A DNA stretch of 64,000 nucleotides from Mycolicibacterium doricum (GTDB lineage: Bacteria > Actinomycetota > Actinomycetes > Mycobacteriales > Mycobacteriaceae), in NCBI RefSeq assembly GCF_010728155.1, contig NZ_AP022605.1, forward strand, positions 3,348,001-3,412,000, given 5' to 3'. The translations under genes were made by a program, and so were the position numbers. The stretch's first letter is position 1. Each line of letters begins with the position of its first letter. The notes beneath the pieces were generated by a model. That model had not been told where the DNA came from, made no database searches, and saw only the letters and a program-made list of their open reading frames with translations. This document shows, piece after piece, positions 28,457-38,346 of this stretch.

Positions 28457-29238
28457 GCCGTCACACCCGCGGTGATGCGGTCCGACCACAGCAGGCCGGC
28501 GCACGACAGCGTCACACCGATCAGCAGCAGCCAGCTGCCCGCCCCAGTGAGCAGGAAACGCACGGGATCCGCTCCGATCAACTGGCCGAGGCCGATTCCG
28601 AGGACGGGCAGCCCGGCCAGGACCGCGGCGGTCGCCCGCGCACCGGCCATACCGGCGCTCACCCGCGATGAAAAGCGCTGCCGCTCGGAGATATCGCGTT
28701 GCGCAGTCTGCATCAATGCGGCGATGGAGAGACCGTGGGTCTCGGCCAGCTGCCAGCACACCGCGATGCGGTCCCACTGAGAGGCCAGCGCCGACCTCAG
28801 CGCGGTGTCGTGCAGGCCTGCGGCCACGTCGGCGCCGAGACGGGCACGCGCCGCGACGGCGCGGAGGTTGTCCGCCACCTGCCCGCCGGTTTCGCCGGCA
28901 GCGGCCTCGAAGGCGGCCACCGGGTGCGCCCCCACACGAAGTTCACCCACCAGCACCTCGAGCGCAGCCTGCAGCGACTCCGACTCCCGGCCCCGTCGCC
29001 TCAGGGCGCGCCGGTTACGTGTTCGCACCGCGGCGGTGGCGCCCGCGACCATCGCCGCCAGCACGACTCCGGCGGAGGCCACCGACCACAAGAGGACCGT
29101 CGACAGGACGACCGGCGCGGTCAGCGCGTGGATCCGCCGGCGGCGCAACTGCCGCGGCGCCGGAGCGCGCAGCCGTCGGCTCACGTCGACCGGGTTCAGC
29201 AACAGCGCCACTGCGAGCGCTAACGCGGCGACGCTCAC
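28453..29238 (-). CDS. tadB: TadB-like pilus assembly membrane protein
   Basis: 261 residues, T2SSF family: two N-terminal membrane segments, a helical soluble domain (RESESLQAALEVLVGELRVG) with conserved AETHGLSIAALMQ, then two C-terminal membrane segments. It pairs with TadC as the platform of the Flp pilus machine. The stop overlaps tadC and the start overlaps tadA, so the whole operon is tightly packed. Confidence 0.85.
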   Translation of the reverse strand: MSVAALALAVALLLNPVDVSRRLRAPAPRQLRRRRIHALTAPVVLSTVLLWSVASAGVVLAAMVAGATAAVRTRNRRALRRRGRESESLQAALEVLVGELRVGAHPVAAFEAAAGETGGQVADNLRAVAARARLGADVAAGLHDTALRSALASQWDRIAVCWQLAETHGLSIAALMQTAQRDISERQRFSSRVSAGMAGARATAAVLAGLPVLGIGLGQLIGADPVRFLLTGAGSWLLLIGVTLSCAGLLWSDRITAGVTA

Positions 29239-30401
29239 CCCGCCCTCCTCGAGGACACCAGGTGGCTCAGGTCAGTGGCACCGGCATCCAACCCATGGCC
29301 GATTCGCCAGGCCGGAATCACCCGCACGCGGCCGTCGTCGTGCGGCTTGAGCACTGCGATCTCTGTGAGTCGGCGCATGCCCGTGCTGTCACGCGCGACG
29401 TGGAGCAGCACCTGCACCGCGGCCGCCAACTGGCTGTGCAAGACCGGGCGGTCCAGCCCGCCGACCGCGCCGAGCGCCTCCATCCGGGCCGGAACCTCGG
29501 CAGGATTGTTGGCGTGCACGGTGCCCGCACCGCCGTCGTGACCGGTGTTGAGTGCAGCGAGCAGGTCGACGACTTCCGCGCCGCGGACTTCGCCGACCAC
29601 GATCCGGTCGGGCCGCATCCGCAGCGCCTGCCGCACGAGATCGCGAACCGTCACCTCGCCGACCCCCTCGACGTTCGCGGCGCGGGCGACGAGGTTCACG
29701 ACGTGGGGATGCCGCGGCGCCAGTTCGGCGGCGTCCTCGACGCAGACAATTCGTTCGTGGGGCGGGACCGCGCCGAGGGCGGCGGCCAGCAGTGTCGTCT
29801 TGCCCGCCCCGGTCCCGCCGCTGACGAGGAAGGCCAGCCGGGCGTCGATGACGTCACGCAGCAGCGGGGACGCCTCGGCGGGGACCGTTCCCGCGGAGAT
29901 GAGGGCGGTCAGATCTTGAGTGGCCGGACGCAGCACCCGCAGGGAGAGGCAGGTGCCGGCCGCGGCAACCGGTGGGAGCACTGCATGCAGCCGCACCGTG
30001 AACCCGCCCGTTCCCAAACCGTGCAGTTGACCGTCGACCCACGGCTGGGCCTCGTCGAGTCGGCGTCCCGCGGCCAGCGCCAGCCGCTGCGCGAGACGAC
30101 GCACGGCGCCTTCGTCGGCGAACCGGACCGCGGTGCGGCGCAGACCGTTGCCGTCGTCGACCCACACGGCGTCCGGCGCGGCGACCAGGACGTCGGTGGT
30201 GCCGTCGGCACGGAGCAGGGGTTCGAGCGGGCCGGCACCGGTCAGTTCGGTCTGCAGCGCACGCAGGTTCGTGAGCACCTCGGTGTCACCGAGGACGCCA
30301 CCCGACTCGGCCCGGATCGCGGCCGCGACGGCCGCCGGGTGCAGCGGCGACGCTTCGGCGGCGAGCCGCTCGCGCACACGGTCGATCAGCGACGTGGTCA
30401 T
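29235..30401 (-). CDS. tadA: TadA/CpaF-type secretion ATPase
   Basis: 388 residues of the type II/IV secretion ATPase family. Walker A is GGTGAGKTTLL, the Asp box is VCVEDAAEL, and Walker B region RIVVGEVRGAEVVDLL, with the His box following (HDGGAGTVHAN). It powers assembly of the Flp pilus through TadB/C. ATG 30401 overlaps the ssd stop. The frame is open far upstream but that is antiphase of ssd. Confidence 0.92.
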   Translation of the reverse strand: MTTSLIDRVRERLAAEASPLHPAAVAAAIRAESGGVLGDTEVLTNLRALQTELTGAGPLEPLLRADGTTDVLVAAPDAVWVDDGNGLRRTAVRFADEGAVRRLAQRLALAAGRRLDEAQPWVDGQLHGLGTGGFTVRLHAVLPPVAAAGTCLSLRVLRPATQDLTALISAGTVPAEASPLLRDVIDARLAFLVSGGTGAGKTTLLAAALGAVPPHERIVCVEDAAELAPRHPHVVNLVARAANVEGVGEVTVRDLVRQALRMRPDRIVVGEVRGAEVVDLLAALNTGHDGGAGTVHANNPAEVPARMEALGAVGGLDRPVLHSQLAAAVQVLLHVARDSTGMRRLTEIAVLKPHDDGRVRVIPAWRIGHGLDAGATDLSHLVSSRRAG

Positions 30402-31483
30402 GCCACCGCCTCCGCGGGATGACGCTGCAGCACGGTCAGCACGCGCCGCGCGGTGGCCGCGAGCGGCGAGCGCGGGGAGATCCGCAGACCACCGCGTTCC
30501 AGCGCCTCGGCCACCCCGTGTTGTGGTCGCGTCGCTGCCAGCAGCGGCAGCCCGACCGAACCCGCCACCTCCGCCGCGCGCAAACCTCCGGGCGCCGGCC
30601 CGCGAACCACCAGGCCGACGTTGGGGTTGATCGCCGACAGCCACGGCACCATCGCGCTCGCCGACGCGCAGGCGCGGACCTCGGCGGTGACCACCACGAC
30701 CACCAGGTCGGCGGTGTCGAGCGCGACCTCCGCTGCCGCTGTCGAGCGGCGCGGCACGTCGCACACCACCGTCGCGCCGCCGCGGCTTCCCGCCTCCACC
30801 ACCGCGGCCAGCGCGGTCGGGTCGATCTCTCCTCCGCCGCGCCCGTTCGCCAGCAGCGTCACGCTGCCATGCCGGGGCAGCGCGTCGCGCAGCGACGCGT
30901 ACCCGACCCGGCCGCCGCGCAGGGACAGATCCGGCCAGCGCAGGCCTGCCGTGGTCTCGGCACCGAGCAGCAGGTCCAGCCCCCCACTCCAGGGGTCGAC
31001 GTCGACCAGCAGCGCGTCGGAAACCGACATCGCGAGCGCCGCGGCGAGTACAGACGCTCCCGCACCACCTCGACCCGCCACAATGGCGGCGATCGGCCCT
31101 TGCCTTGCGTCGTCGCACACCGATTCCACCGCGTCGGCGAGCAGGACGACCAGTTCGCCGTCTTGCTCCGGCAGCGTCAGCACCCGCTGCGCACCCACGG
31201 TGATCGCGGCGTGCCAGTGCTCCTCGCCGAGCGGGGCCTGCCCGAGGAGGATGACCCCGTCACGTCTGGGGAGTGCCTGCGCGGCGCACCGGCGGGCCGC
31301 CTGCTCGTCGAGCAGGACGGCCGCCGCGGCGCTCCAGCTCTTCCTGCTCGACGGCTCGGCGGCGTGCACAACAGCGACCGTCGCCGCCGCCGCGACGCGA
31401 TCCACGTCGTCGCGCAGCGCCGACCCGCTCAGCATCACGAGCACACCTGGGCTGGTCATGGGACGCACACCTGGGCTGGTCAT
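30398..31483 (-). CDS. ssd: septum site determining-like protein (Ssd, CpaE/MinD family)
   Basis: 361 residues from ATG 31483 (353 from ATG 31459). It contains a receiver-like N-terminal part and a MinD/CpaE-like P-loop region IVAGRGGAGASVLAAALA with deviant Walker features. CpaE proteins localise Tad machines; the M. tuberculosis orthologue Rv3660c is reported to inhibit septation. Two start codons lie 24 bases apart because the start region is duplicated (MTSPGVRP MTSPGVLV). The tadA start overlaps its stop, so it is the first gene of the pilus operon. Confidence 0.85.
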   Translation of the reverse strand: MTSPGVRPMTSPGVLVMLSGSALRDDVDRVAAAATVAVVHAAEPSSRKSWSAAAAVLLDEQAARRCAAQALPRRDGVILLGQAPLGEEHWHAAITVGAQRVLTLPEQDGELVVLLADAVESVCDDARQGPIAAIVAGRGGAGASVLAAALAMSVSDALLVDVDPWSGGLDLLLGAETTAGLRWPDLSLRGGRVGYASLRDALPRHGSVTLLANGRGGGEIDPTALAAVVEAGSRGGATVVCDVPRRSTAAAEVALDTADLVVVVVTAEVRACASASAMVPWLSAINPNVGLVVRGPAPGGLRAAEVAGSVGLPLLAATRPQHGVAEALERGGLRISPRSPLAATARRVLTVLQRHPAEAVA

Positions 31484-31488
31484 GAGAC
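31441..31488 (-). repeat. 24-bp tandem duplication at the ssd start
   Basis: Two 24-bp units (31441-31464 and 31465-31488) differing at one base. Each contains an ATG in the ssd frame, so two alternative starts eight codons apart result. Confidence 0.95.
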
Positions 31489-31659
31489 AAGAGTGCCGCG
31501 CCGACCGCCGCCTCAGCGCCCGCCGATGCCGGTTCCGCTTACCATCTGTGGATATACCAGCAACTGTGGACAACCAGCTGGGGGTGGAGTCCGTATGTCA
31601 GTTCGGCAACGTTTCGGCATCATGGGATTTAGCCCGATTACGAATTCGACACCCCAGAA

Positions 31660-31753
31660 AAGGGACGACCTCCGCCAGGGGGGGAGGAGGCGGAGGTCGT
31701 CGTGTATCAGCCCCGGGGGGTCGGGCTGATACACACCCGGAATAACCGGGCAA
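31660..31753 (-). ncRNA. 6C RNA (B11/ncRv13660c-type small RNA)
   Basis: On the minus strand two adjacent hairpins are seen. The first is GTATCAGCCC...GGGCTGATAC around a run of six C; the second is CGACCTCCGCC...GGCGGAGGTCG with a loop containing seven C, followed by a T-rich tail (CCCTTTTCT). Two stem-loops, each with six or more C in the loop, define the 6C family of actinobacteria. A -10 element TATAGT lies at about 31757-31762, giving a transcript of about 93 nt. The position, divergently between ssd and the HAD gene, matches B11 in M. tuberculosis, which is reported to regulate by C-rich loops pairing with mRNA. Confidence 0.85.
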
Positions 31754-31900
31754 CGACCACTATACACACGGTACGGCCACGGAATGCAAGTGCCCACGAC
31801 GTTTCTCATTGGTGGTTTGTTGGTAAGCGGCGGGATCGGACAGGTGTCGTGATCTGCCATTTTGTACACCTGCCAGCCCAGATGTCACGACATTGGTGTT

Positions 31901-31906
31901 TATGCT
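31901..31906 (+). promoter_or_regulatory. probable leaderless -10 element
   Basis: TATGCT with exactly six bases to ATG 31913 of the HAD hydrolase gene; transcription would begin at the ATG. Confidence 0.6.
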
Positions 31907-31912
31907 GGGCCC

Positions 31913-32770
31913 ATGAGCGCATCTGAGCACGACGCCGCAGCGCCGACCGACCACCGAGACGGTTCGTCCGCCGATCACCCAGTACGCACCGCAGCGTTTT
32001 TCGATCTGGACAAGACTGTGATTGCGAAGTCCAGCACGTTGGCTTTCAGCAAACCTTTCTTCGATCAGGGCCTGCTGAACCGACGGGCGGTGCTCAAGTC
32101 CACCTATGCGCAGTTCTTCTTTCTGATGTCGGGCGCCGACCACGACCAGATGGAGCGCATGCGGTCCTACGTGACCAACATGTGCGCCGGGTGGGACGTC
32201 GAGCAGATCAAGTCCATCGTCGGCGAGACACTGCACGACATCGTCGACCCCCTGGTCTTCGCGGAGGCCGCCGACCTGATCGCCGACCACAAGCTCTGCG
32301 GCCGCGACGTGGTCGTCGTGTCGGCGTCCGGTGAGGAGATCGTCGCGCCGATCGCCCGTGCGCTGGGCGCCAGCCATGCGATGGCGACCCGCATGGTGGT
32401 CGAGGACGGACGCTACACCGGGGAGATCGCCTTCTACTGCTACGGCGAGGGCAAGGTCGAAGCCATCCGCGCGCTGGCGGCACAGGAGGGGTACGCGCTC
32501 GAACACTGCTACGCCTACTCCGATTCGATCACCGACCTTCCGATGCTCTCGGCGGTCGGCCATCCGACGGTGGTGAACCCCGATCGCGCGCTCCGGAAGG
32601 AGGCCGCCGCCCGGGGCTGGCCGGTACTGACCTTCACCCGTCCGGTGTCGTTGCGCGACCGCATCCCCGCGCCTTCGGGCGCCGCCGTCGCCACCACCGC
32701 AGCGGTCGGGATGAGCGCACTTGCCGCGGGCGCTCTGACGTATTCGTTACTGCGCCGCTTCGCACCCTGA
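31913..32770 (+). CDS. HAD-IB family hydrolase (SerB-like)
   Basis: 285 residues. The HAD nucleophile motif is AFFDLDKTVI, motif II is VVVVSASGEE, and the final acidic motif is YSDSITDLPML. A C-terminal membrane segment (ALAAGALTYSLLRRF) may tether it. HAD-IB members are phosphatases acting on phosphoserine, lysophospholipid or sugar phosphates; the substrate here is unknown. ATG 31913 fits both the domain start and the leaderless promoter. The orthologue is Rv3661, between the 6C RNA and Ms1-type RNA genes. Confidence 0.88.
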   Translation: MSASEHDAAAPTDHRDGSSADHPVRTAAFFDLDKTVIAKSSTLAFSKPFFDQGLLNRRAVLKSTYAQFFFLMSGADHDQMERMRSYVTNMCAGWDVEQIKSIVGETLHDIVDPLVFAEAADLIADHKLCGRDVVVVSASGEEIVAPIARALGASHAMATRMVVEDGRYTGEIAFYCYGEGKVEAIRALAAQEGYALEHCYAYSDSITDLPMLSAVGHPTVVNPDRALRKEAAARGWPVLTFTRPVSLRDRIPAPSGAAVATTAAVGMSALAAGALTYSLLRRFAP

Positions 32771-32854
32771 TGGATTGTCGAGCCGGAGGCCGTAACGATC
32801 CGGAATCGAGCGGCGTTGGCCTTGATGTGACGGTTCTCACGTAGTAAAAAGGAG

Positions 32855-33158
32855 GCACGGAAGCCCGGCAAGGCCAAGATGTCACCAGAAGAGAAGGCGA
32901 CACCTCCCGAACCGCGGCGACCCAGCACGGAACCCGGCACCCACGCGGAGCACCTGCCGCGAAATTGGCAAAAGTGTTGCGGGCCTGCGTTGATGCGAGG
33001 AGCGGACGACCACGACGGCTCTTTGGGTGGAGCAGTCCGTCGAAGCGCATCGCACTGACGCCGAGGCCGACCCACGCAACCCCCACAGCACGCTTGGTAA
33101 CCGGACTCCGGGCTGGCGGGCGGCGAACTGAATTCGGATTCGGATCGCCGCCCGCTTC
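32855..33158 (+). ncRNA. Ms1/MTS2823-type RNA polymerase-binding small RNA
   Basis: The gap between the convergent HAD and Rv3662c-type genes holds a promoter-like pair (TTGATG at 32822, 17 bases, TAAAAA at 32845) and ends in a strong hairpin at 33116-33155. The implied transcript of about 300 nt matches the length and location, just after the Rv3661 orthologue, of Ms1 in M. smegmatis and MTS2823 in M. tuberculosis, the abundant stationary-phase RNA that binds core RNA polymerase. No coding frame is convincing here. Sequence similarity itself was not tested. Confidence 0.72.
33116..33155 (+). terminator. terminator of the Ms1-type RNA
   Basis: An 11-bp perfect stem (GCGGGCGGCGA / TCGCCGCCCGC) with an 18-base loop, followed by TTCACG; it lies in the convergent space before the Rv3662c-type gene stop. 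Confidence 0.75.
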
Positions 33159-33172
33159 ACGTTGCTGGGAGG

Positions 33173-33904
33173 TCATCCCGAGGCGATCTGCAGGGCTTCG
33201 CGGGCTCCCTCGTGCAGCGCCCGGCAGCTCAGCAGCAACCACGCCGTGAGGCCGTCGGGCGTTCCGGAGGCGAACCCGCGGGCGGCGGCCCGGTAGTCGC
33301 CGGACTGGCGCATCCAGTACACCTCCGGAACGCCGAGGCCGTGCGGATCCAGCCCACTGGTGATCGTCACCAGCCGCGACACTCCCCTGGCCACCACGCC
33401 GTCGGCCGTCCCGAATGGCGCCAGCGTCAGAAGCTCACCGTGCGCGACGGCGGCTAGCACCGGGGCGGGCGCCCGCGAACCGCCGGTGAGAATCTCGACC
33501 AACAGCTCGAGCCGCCTGCCGACCCCGGCGTCCGCTCGGGGCCGACCGAGGTGTTCGTCATCGGTGAGGTCGGCGGCCGCCAACGAATGCAGCCGCGCAA
33601 GCGCTTGCAGTGGCGCTCGCTGCCACACGTCGACCAGTACGGTCGCACCACCCTCGAGCGCCTGCGACACCCGTAACGCGCCCCCCAGTACCGGGTCGGG
33701 TTCGCCGGTGTCCGCCAATTGCAGCGATCCGCCGTCGAGCACCGATGAGGCCCGCGCTGCCCGCAGCGCCGCCTCGGCCGCCGTAGCGGGCCAGCCGCGC
33801 AGATTGGTCTTGTGCCGATGCGCCCGCCCCAGCGCGTCGCGAGCCTCGTCGCTGGCTGCACTCACTTCGGGTAGCTCGGTGAGGGGGCCAAGCGGATCGG
33901 TCAT
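33173..33904 (-). CDS. conserved mycobacterial protein (Rv3662c-type)
   Basis: 243 residues, alanine- and leucine-rich, with the block GRAHRHKTNLRGWPATAAE near the N-terminus that reads like a Fic/DOC-associated or oxidoreductase-like helical protein; no catalytic motif is certain. It lacks membrane segments. The orthologue position is Rv3662c. In M. tuberculosis the dppABCD peptide transporter operon follows; here it is absent and acs is next, divergently. Confidence 0.75.
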   Translation of the reverse strand: MTDPLGPLTELPEVSAASDEARDALGRAHRHKTNLRGWPATAAEAALRAARASSVLDGGSLQLADTGEPDPVLGGALRVSQALEGGATVLVDVWQRAPLQALARLHSLAAADLTDDEHLGRPRADAGVGRRLELLVEILTGGSRAPAPVLAAVAHGELLTLAPFGTADGVVARGVSRLVTITSGLDPHGLGVPEVYWMRQSGDYRAAARGFASGTPDGLTAWLLLSCRALHEGAREALQIASG

Positions 33905-34029
33905 GGCAGCCCACGGTAGTCGACCGCTGGGCCGCGGAGGCCCGACGCTCGCGTATCACTTCGGCCCTCTGCACGAGGTGATGTGGGGTCTCGATGTGGA
34001 GTCCACCCGAGGTGACTACGCTCACAATC

Positions 34030-35979
<1,950 letters not shown>

Positions 35980-35989
35980 CGCCGAAAAG

Positions 35990-36030
35990 CATTCCCGGTC
36001 GTCGAGCCATCCGCTTGACGACCGGGAATG
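35990..36030. terminator. bidirectional terminator between acs and S1 protease gene
   Basis: A 14-bp perfect inverted repeat (CATTCCCGGTCGTC / GACGACCGGGAATG) with a 13-base loop, followed by TGTTT. It lies between the convergent acs and protease genes. Confidence 0.85.
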
Positions 36031-36043
36031 TGTTTCGCGGGGA

Positions 36044-36751
36044 TCAGGCGACGGCGCCGACGGGCACGAAACCCGAGCCCGGTCGGCCCTTCGCGACGAT
36101 GTCGGCGAGTTGGGTGTTGAACGACATGGTCACCGCCGGGGTGTGCAACGGAATGTACTTCACCACGCACGTCGGTAGGCCCTCGGTGTAGGCACCGTGG
36201 ATCATGCCGACGAGGCGGTTGTTGACCGTGACCGGCGCACCGGAGTCGCCGGGTTGACCGCACACCTGGTTGACGATCGTGCCAGGATCCTCGCCCGGGC
36301 CCCACGTCACGCCGCATGAATAGCCGGTGGTCCGCCCGAGCTTGCACGCGACCTGACCGAATGCGGGGTCCGGTCCCAGCCCATCGATCTGGAAGCCGTC
36401 GATGTTGTTGCTCGGAATGACCCTCTGCGGATCGAACTGGATCACCGCGTAATCGAGCGCCTCATTGCCCGCCACCATGGTGCCGAGGATTCCCGCGTCC
36501 TGCGCCCCTTCGGCCGACACCGTCGCACCGGGGCCGCCGCAGTGCGCCGAGGTGAATCCGATCAAGTTGCCGCGGTTGTCATTGCCGATGGTGGTCAGCG
36601 TGCAGAAGGATTCACCGTTGACGACGATGCCCGAGCCACCGCCGAGCACGACGGGGCCGGCCGCGCCGGCGGTGGGAGCCGCAACGAGAGCCTGAACGAA
36701 GCCGACGGCCATCGCCGCGACGATCAGCGCGAGGCGGTGTGCGGTGCGCAA
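36044..36751 (-). CDS. secreted S1-family serine protease (Rv3668c-type)
   Basis: 235 residues. A signal peptide (RLALIVAAMAVGFVQALVA, cleavage near APTAGAAG) leads to a chymotrypsin-like domain with catalytic His in TSAHCGG, Asp in ALDYAVIQF and Ser in CGQPGDSGAPV. The fold and size match secreted alpha-lytic-type proteases. Cysteines flanking the motifs probably form disulfides. The orthologue is Rv3668c. It is transcribed alone, toward the acs terminator. Confidence 0.9.
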   Translation of the reverse strand: MRTAHRLALIVAAMAVGFVQALVAAPTAGAAGPVVLGGGSGIVVNGESFCTLTTIGNDNRGNLIGFTSAHCGGPGATVSAEGAQDAGILGTMVAGNEALDYAVIQFDPQRVIPSNNIDGFQIDGLGPDPAFGQVACKLGRTTGYSCGVTWGPGEDPGTIVNQVCGQPGDSGAPVTVNNRLVGMIHGAYTEGLPTCVVKYIPLHTPAVTMSFNTQLADIVAKGRPGSGFVPVGAVA

Positions 36752-36878
36752 TGTGGCTCCTCCATCGATGTGCCCGACCCACCTAGATCAATTGAGTCTA
36801 TCGTCGGTCGGAATCGTTTAGCCGATGCGCACATGGCAACATGAAGCGCGACTGACATCACATCGGGAGGAAGTGTCC

Positions 36879-37391
36879 GTGAGCCGAGGCGATCGCAACA
36901 ACGGCGTGCCCACCACCGTCACATCGATCCCGTTGGTGGATCCACATGCGCCCAAGCCCGATCCCTCGATCGGTGATCTGGTCAAAGACGTCACCTCCCA
37001 GGTGTCGACGCTGGTGCGGGCCGAAGTCGAACTGGCCAGGGCCGAAATCACCCGGGACGTCAAGAAGGGTCTGACCGGGAGCATCTTCTTCATCGCCGCG
37101 CTGGCCGTGCTGTTCTACTCGACGTTCTTCTTCTTCTTCTTCGTCGCCGAACTGCTCGACACCTGGCTGTGGCGGTGGGCGTCGTTCCTGATCGTCTTCG
37201 GCGTCATGGTGGTGGTGACCACCGTACTGGCGCTGCTCGGTTATCTGAAGGTGCGCCGCATCCGGGGCCCGCAGCAGACGATCGAGTCGGTCAAGGAGAC
37301 GCGCGAAGCGCTGACCCCGGGCCATGACAAGGCGCCGAAGGTGGCCGCGGTCGCAGACGCTCAGAAGACGGGCGACCCGTCCGGTTGGTAG
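36879..37391 (+). CDS. actinobacterial holin-like membrane protein (PF07332 type)
   Basis: 170 residues. A short N-terminal part (PSIGDLVKDVTSQVSTLVRAE) is followed by two membrane segments with a run of phenylalanines, as in the putative actinobacterial holin-X/phage holin III superfamily. The function is unknown. GTG 36879 has a strong ribosome site GGGAGGAAG 5 bases upstream. The stop overlaps the ephE start by one base. It corresponds to Rv3669, and the three genes to marP are a conserved mycobacterial group. Confidence 0.82.
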   Translation: MSRGDRNNGVPTTVTSIPLVDPHAPKPDPSIGDLVKDVTSQVSTLVRAEVELARAEITRDVKKGLTGSIFFIAALAVLFYSTFFFFFFVAELLDTWLWRWASFLIVFGVMVVVTTVLALLGYLKVRRIRGPQQTIESVKETREALTPGHDKAPKVAAVADAQKTGDPSGW

Positions 37392-38344
37392 TGTCCTCGC
37401 CTGATCCGTCGGTCGTCCGGATCGACGGTCCCTGGCGTCATCTCGACGTGCACGCCAACGGCATCCGCTTCCACGTCGTCGAGGCGGATTCGCTGGACGC
37501 CTCCAAAGTTCCGCTCACCGAGCGGCCGCTGGTCATCCTGCTGCACGGATTCGCCTCGTTCTGGTGGTCGTGGCGCCATCAGCTCAAGGAGCTCAGCGGC
37601 GCCCGTGTCGTGGCCGTGGACCTCCGGGGATACGGCGGCAGTGACAAACCACCGCGCGGCTACGACGGGTGGACGTTGGCCGGGGACACCGCGGGTCTGG
37701 TGCGAGCGTTGGGCCACCAGTCGGCGACGCTGGTCGGACACGCCGACGGTGGCCTGGTGTGTTGGGCGACGTCGGTGCTGCACCCTCGGGTGGTCCGCGC
37801 CATCGCGGTGGTCAGCTCCCCGCATCCCGTTGCGCTGCGGGCCTCGGTGACGAGGCAGCGCGATCAGGGCCGGGCGCTGCTGCCCTCGCTGTTGCGGTAC
37901 CAGACGCCGATGTGGCCGGAGCGGATGCTCACCCGCGACGACGGCGCCGAGGTCGAGAAGCTGATCCGTGCCCGCTCCAGCCTCAAGTGGCAAGCGACTG
38001 AAGATTTCTCGGAGACGATCGGACATCTGCGCAAAGCCATCCAGATCCCGTCGGCGGCGCATTCGGCACTGGAGTATCAACGCTGGGCCGTGCGCAGTCA
38101 GCTCCGCGGCGAGGGCCGTCGCTTCATGCGTTTGATGAAGCGGCCGCTGGTGGTGCCGATGCTGCACCTGCGCGGCGGCTCGGACCCGTACGTTCTCGCC
38201 GATCCGGTCGACCGCACCCAGCACTTCGCACCGCACGGGCGTTACGTATCGCTCGCCGGCGCAGGCCACTACGGTCACGAAGAAGCGCCCGACGAGGTGA
38301 ACGAGCAACTCGGTCGGTTCCTCGGCCAGGTGTACCGACGCTGA
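37391..38344 (+). CDS. ephE: epoxide hydrolase-like alpha/beta hydrolase EphE
   Basis: 317 residues, alpha/beta-hydrolase fold: oxyanion HGF (LLHGFASFWWSW), nucleophile motif VGHADGG with Asp in the nucleophile place, as in epoxide hydrolases, and catalytic His in GAGHYGHEE. EphE (Rv3670) is a candidate epoxide or lipid hydrolase with unknown natural substrate. GTG 37391 overlaps the upstream stop; TTG 37385 is possible. It is convergent with marP, with only 2 bases between stops. Confidence 0.88.
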   Translation: MSSPDPSVVRIDGPWRHLDVHANGIRFHVVEADSLDASKVPLTERPLVILLHGFASFWWSWRHQLKELSGARVVAVDLRGYGGSDKPPRGYDGWTLAGDTAGLVRALGHQSATLVGHADGGLVCWATSVLHPRVVRAIAVVSSPHPVALRASVTRQRDQGRALLPSLLRYQTPMWPERMLTRDDGAEVEKLIRARSSLKWQATEDFSETIGHLRKAIQIPSAAHSALEYQRWAVRSQLRGEGRRFMRLMKRPLVVPMLHLRGGSDPYVLADPVDRTQHFAPHGRYVSLAGAGHYGHEEAPDEVNEQLGRFLGQVYRR

Positions 38345-38346
38345 GG

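Noticed and set aside
36858..37325. Minus-strand frame rich in Glu opposite the holin-like gene
   Set aside because: The Glu run is the antisense of the Phe run in a real membrane segment.
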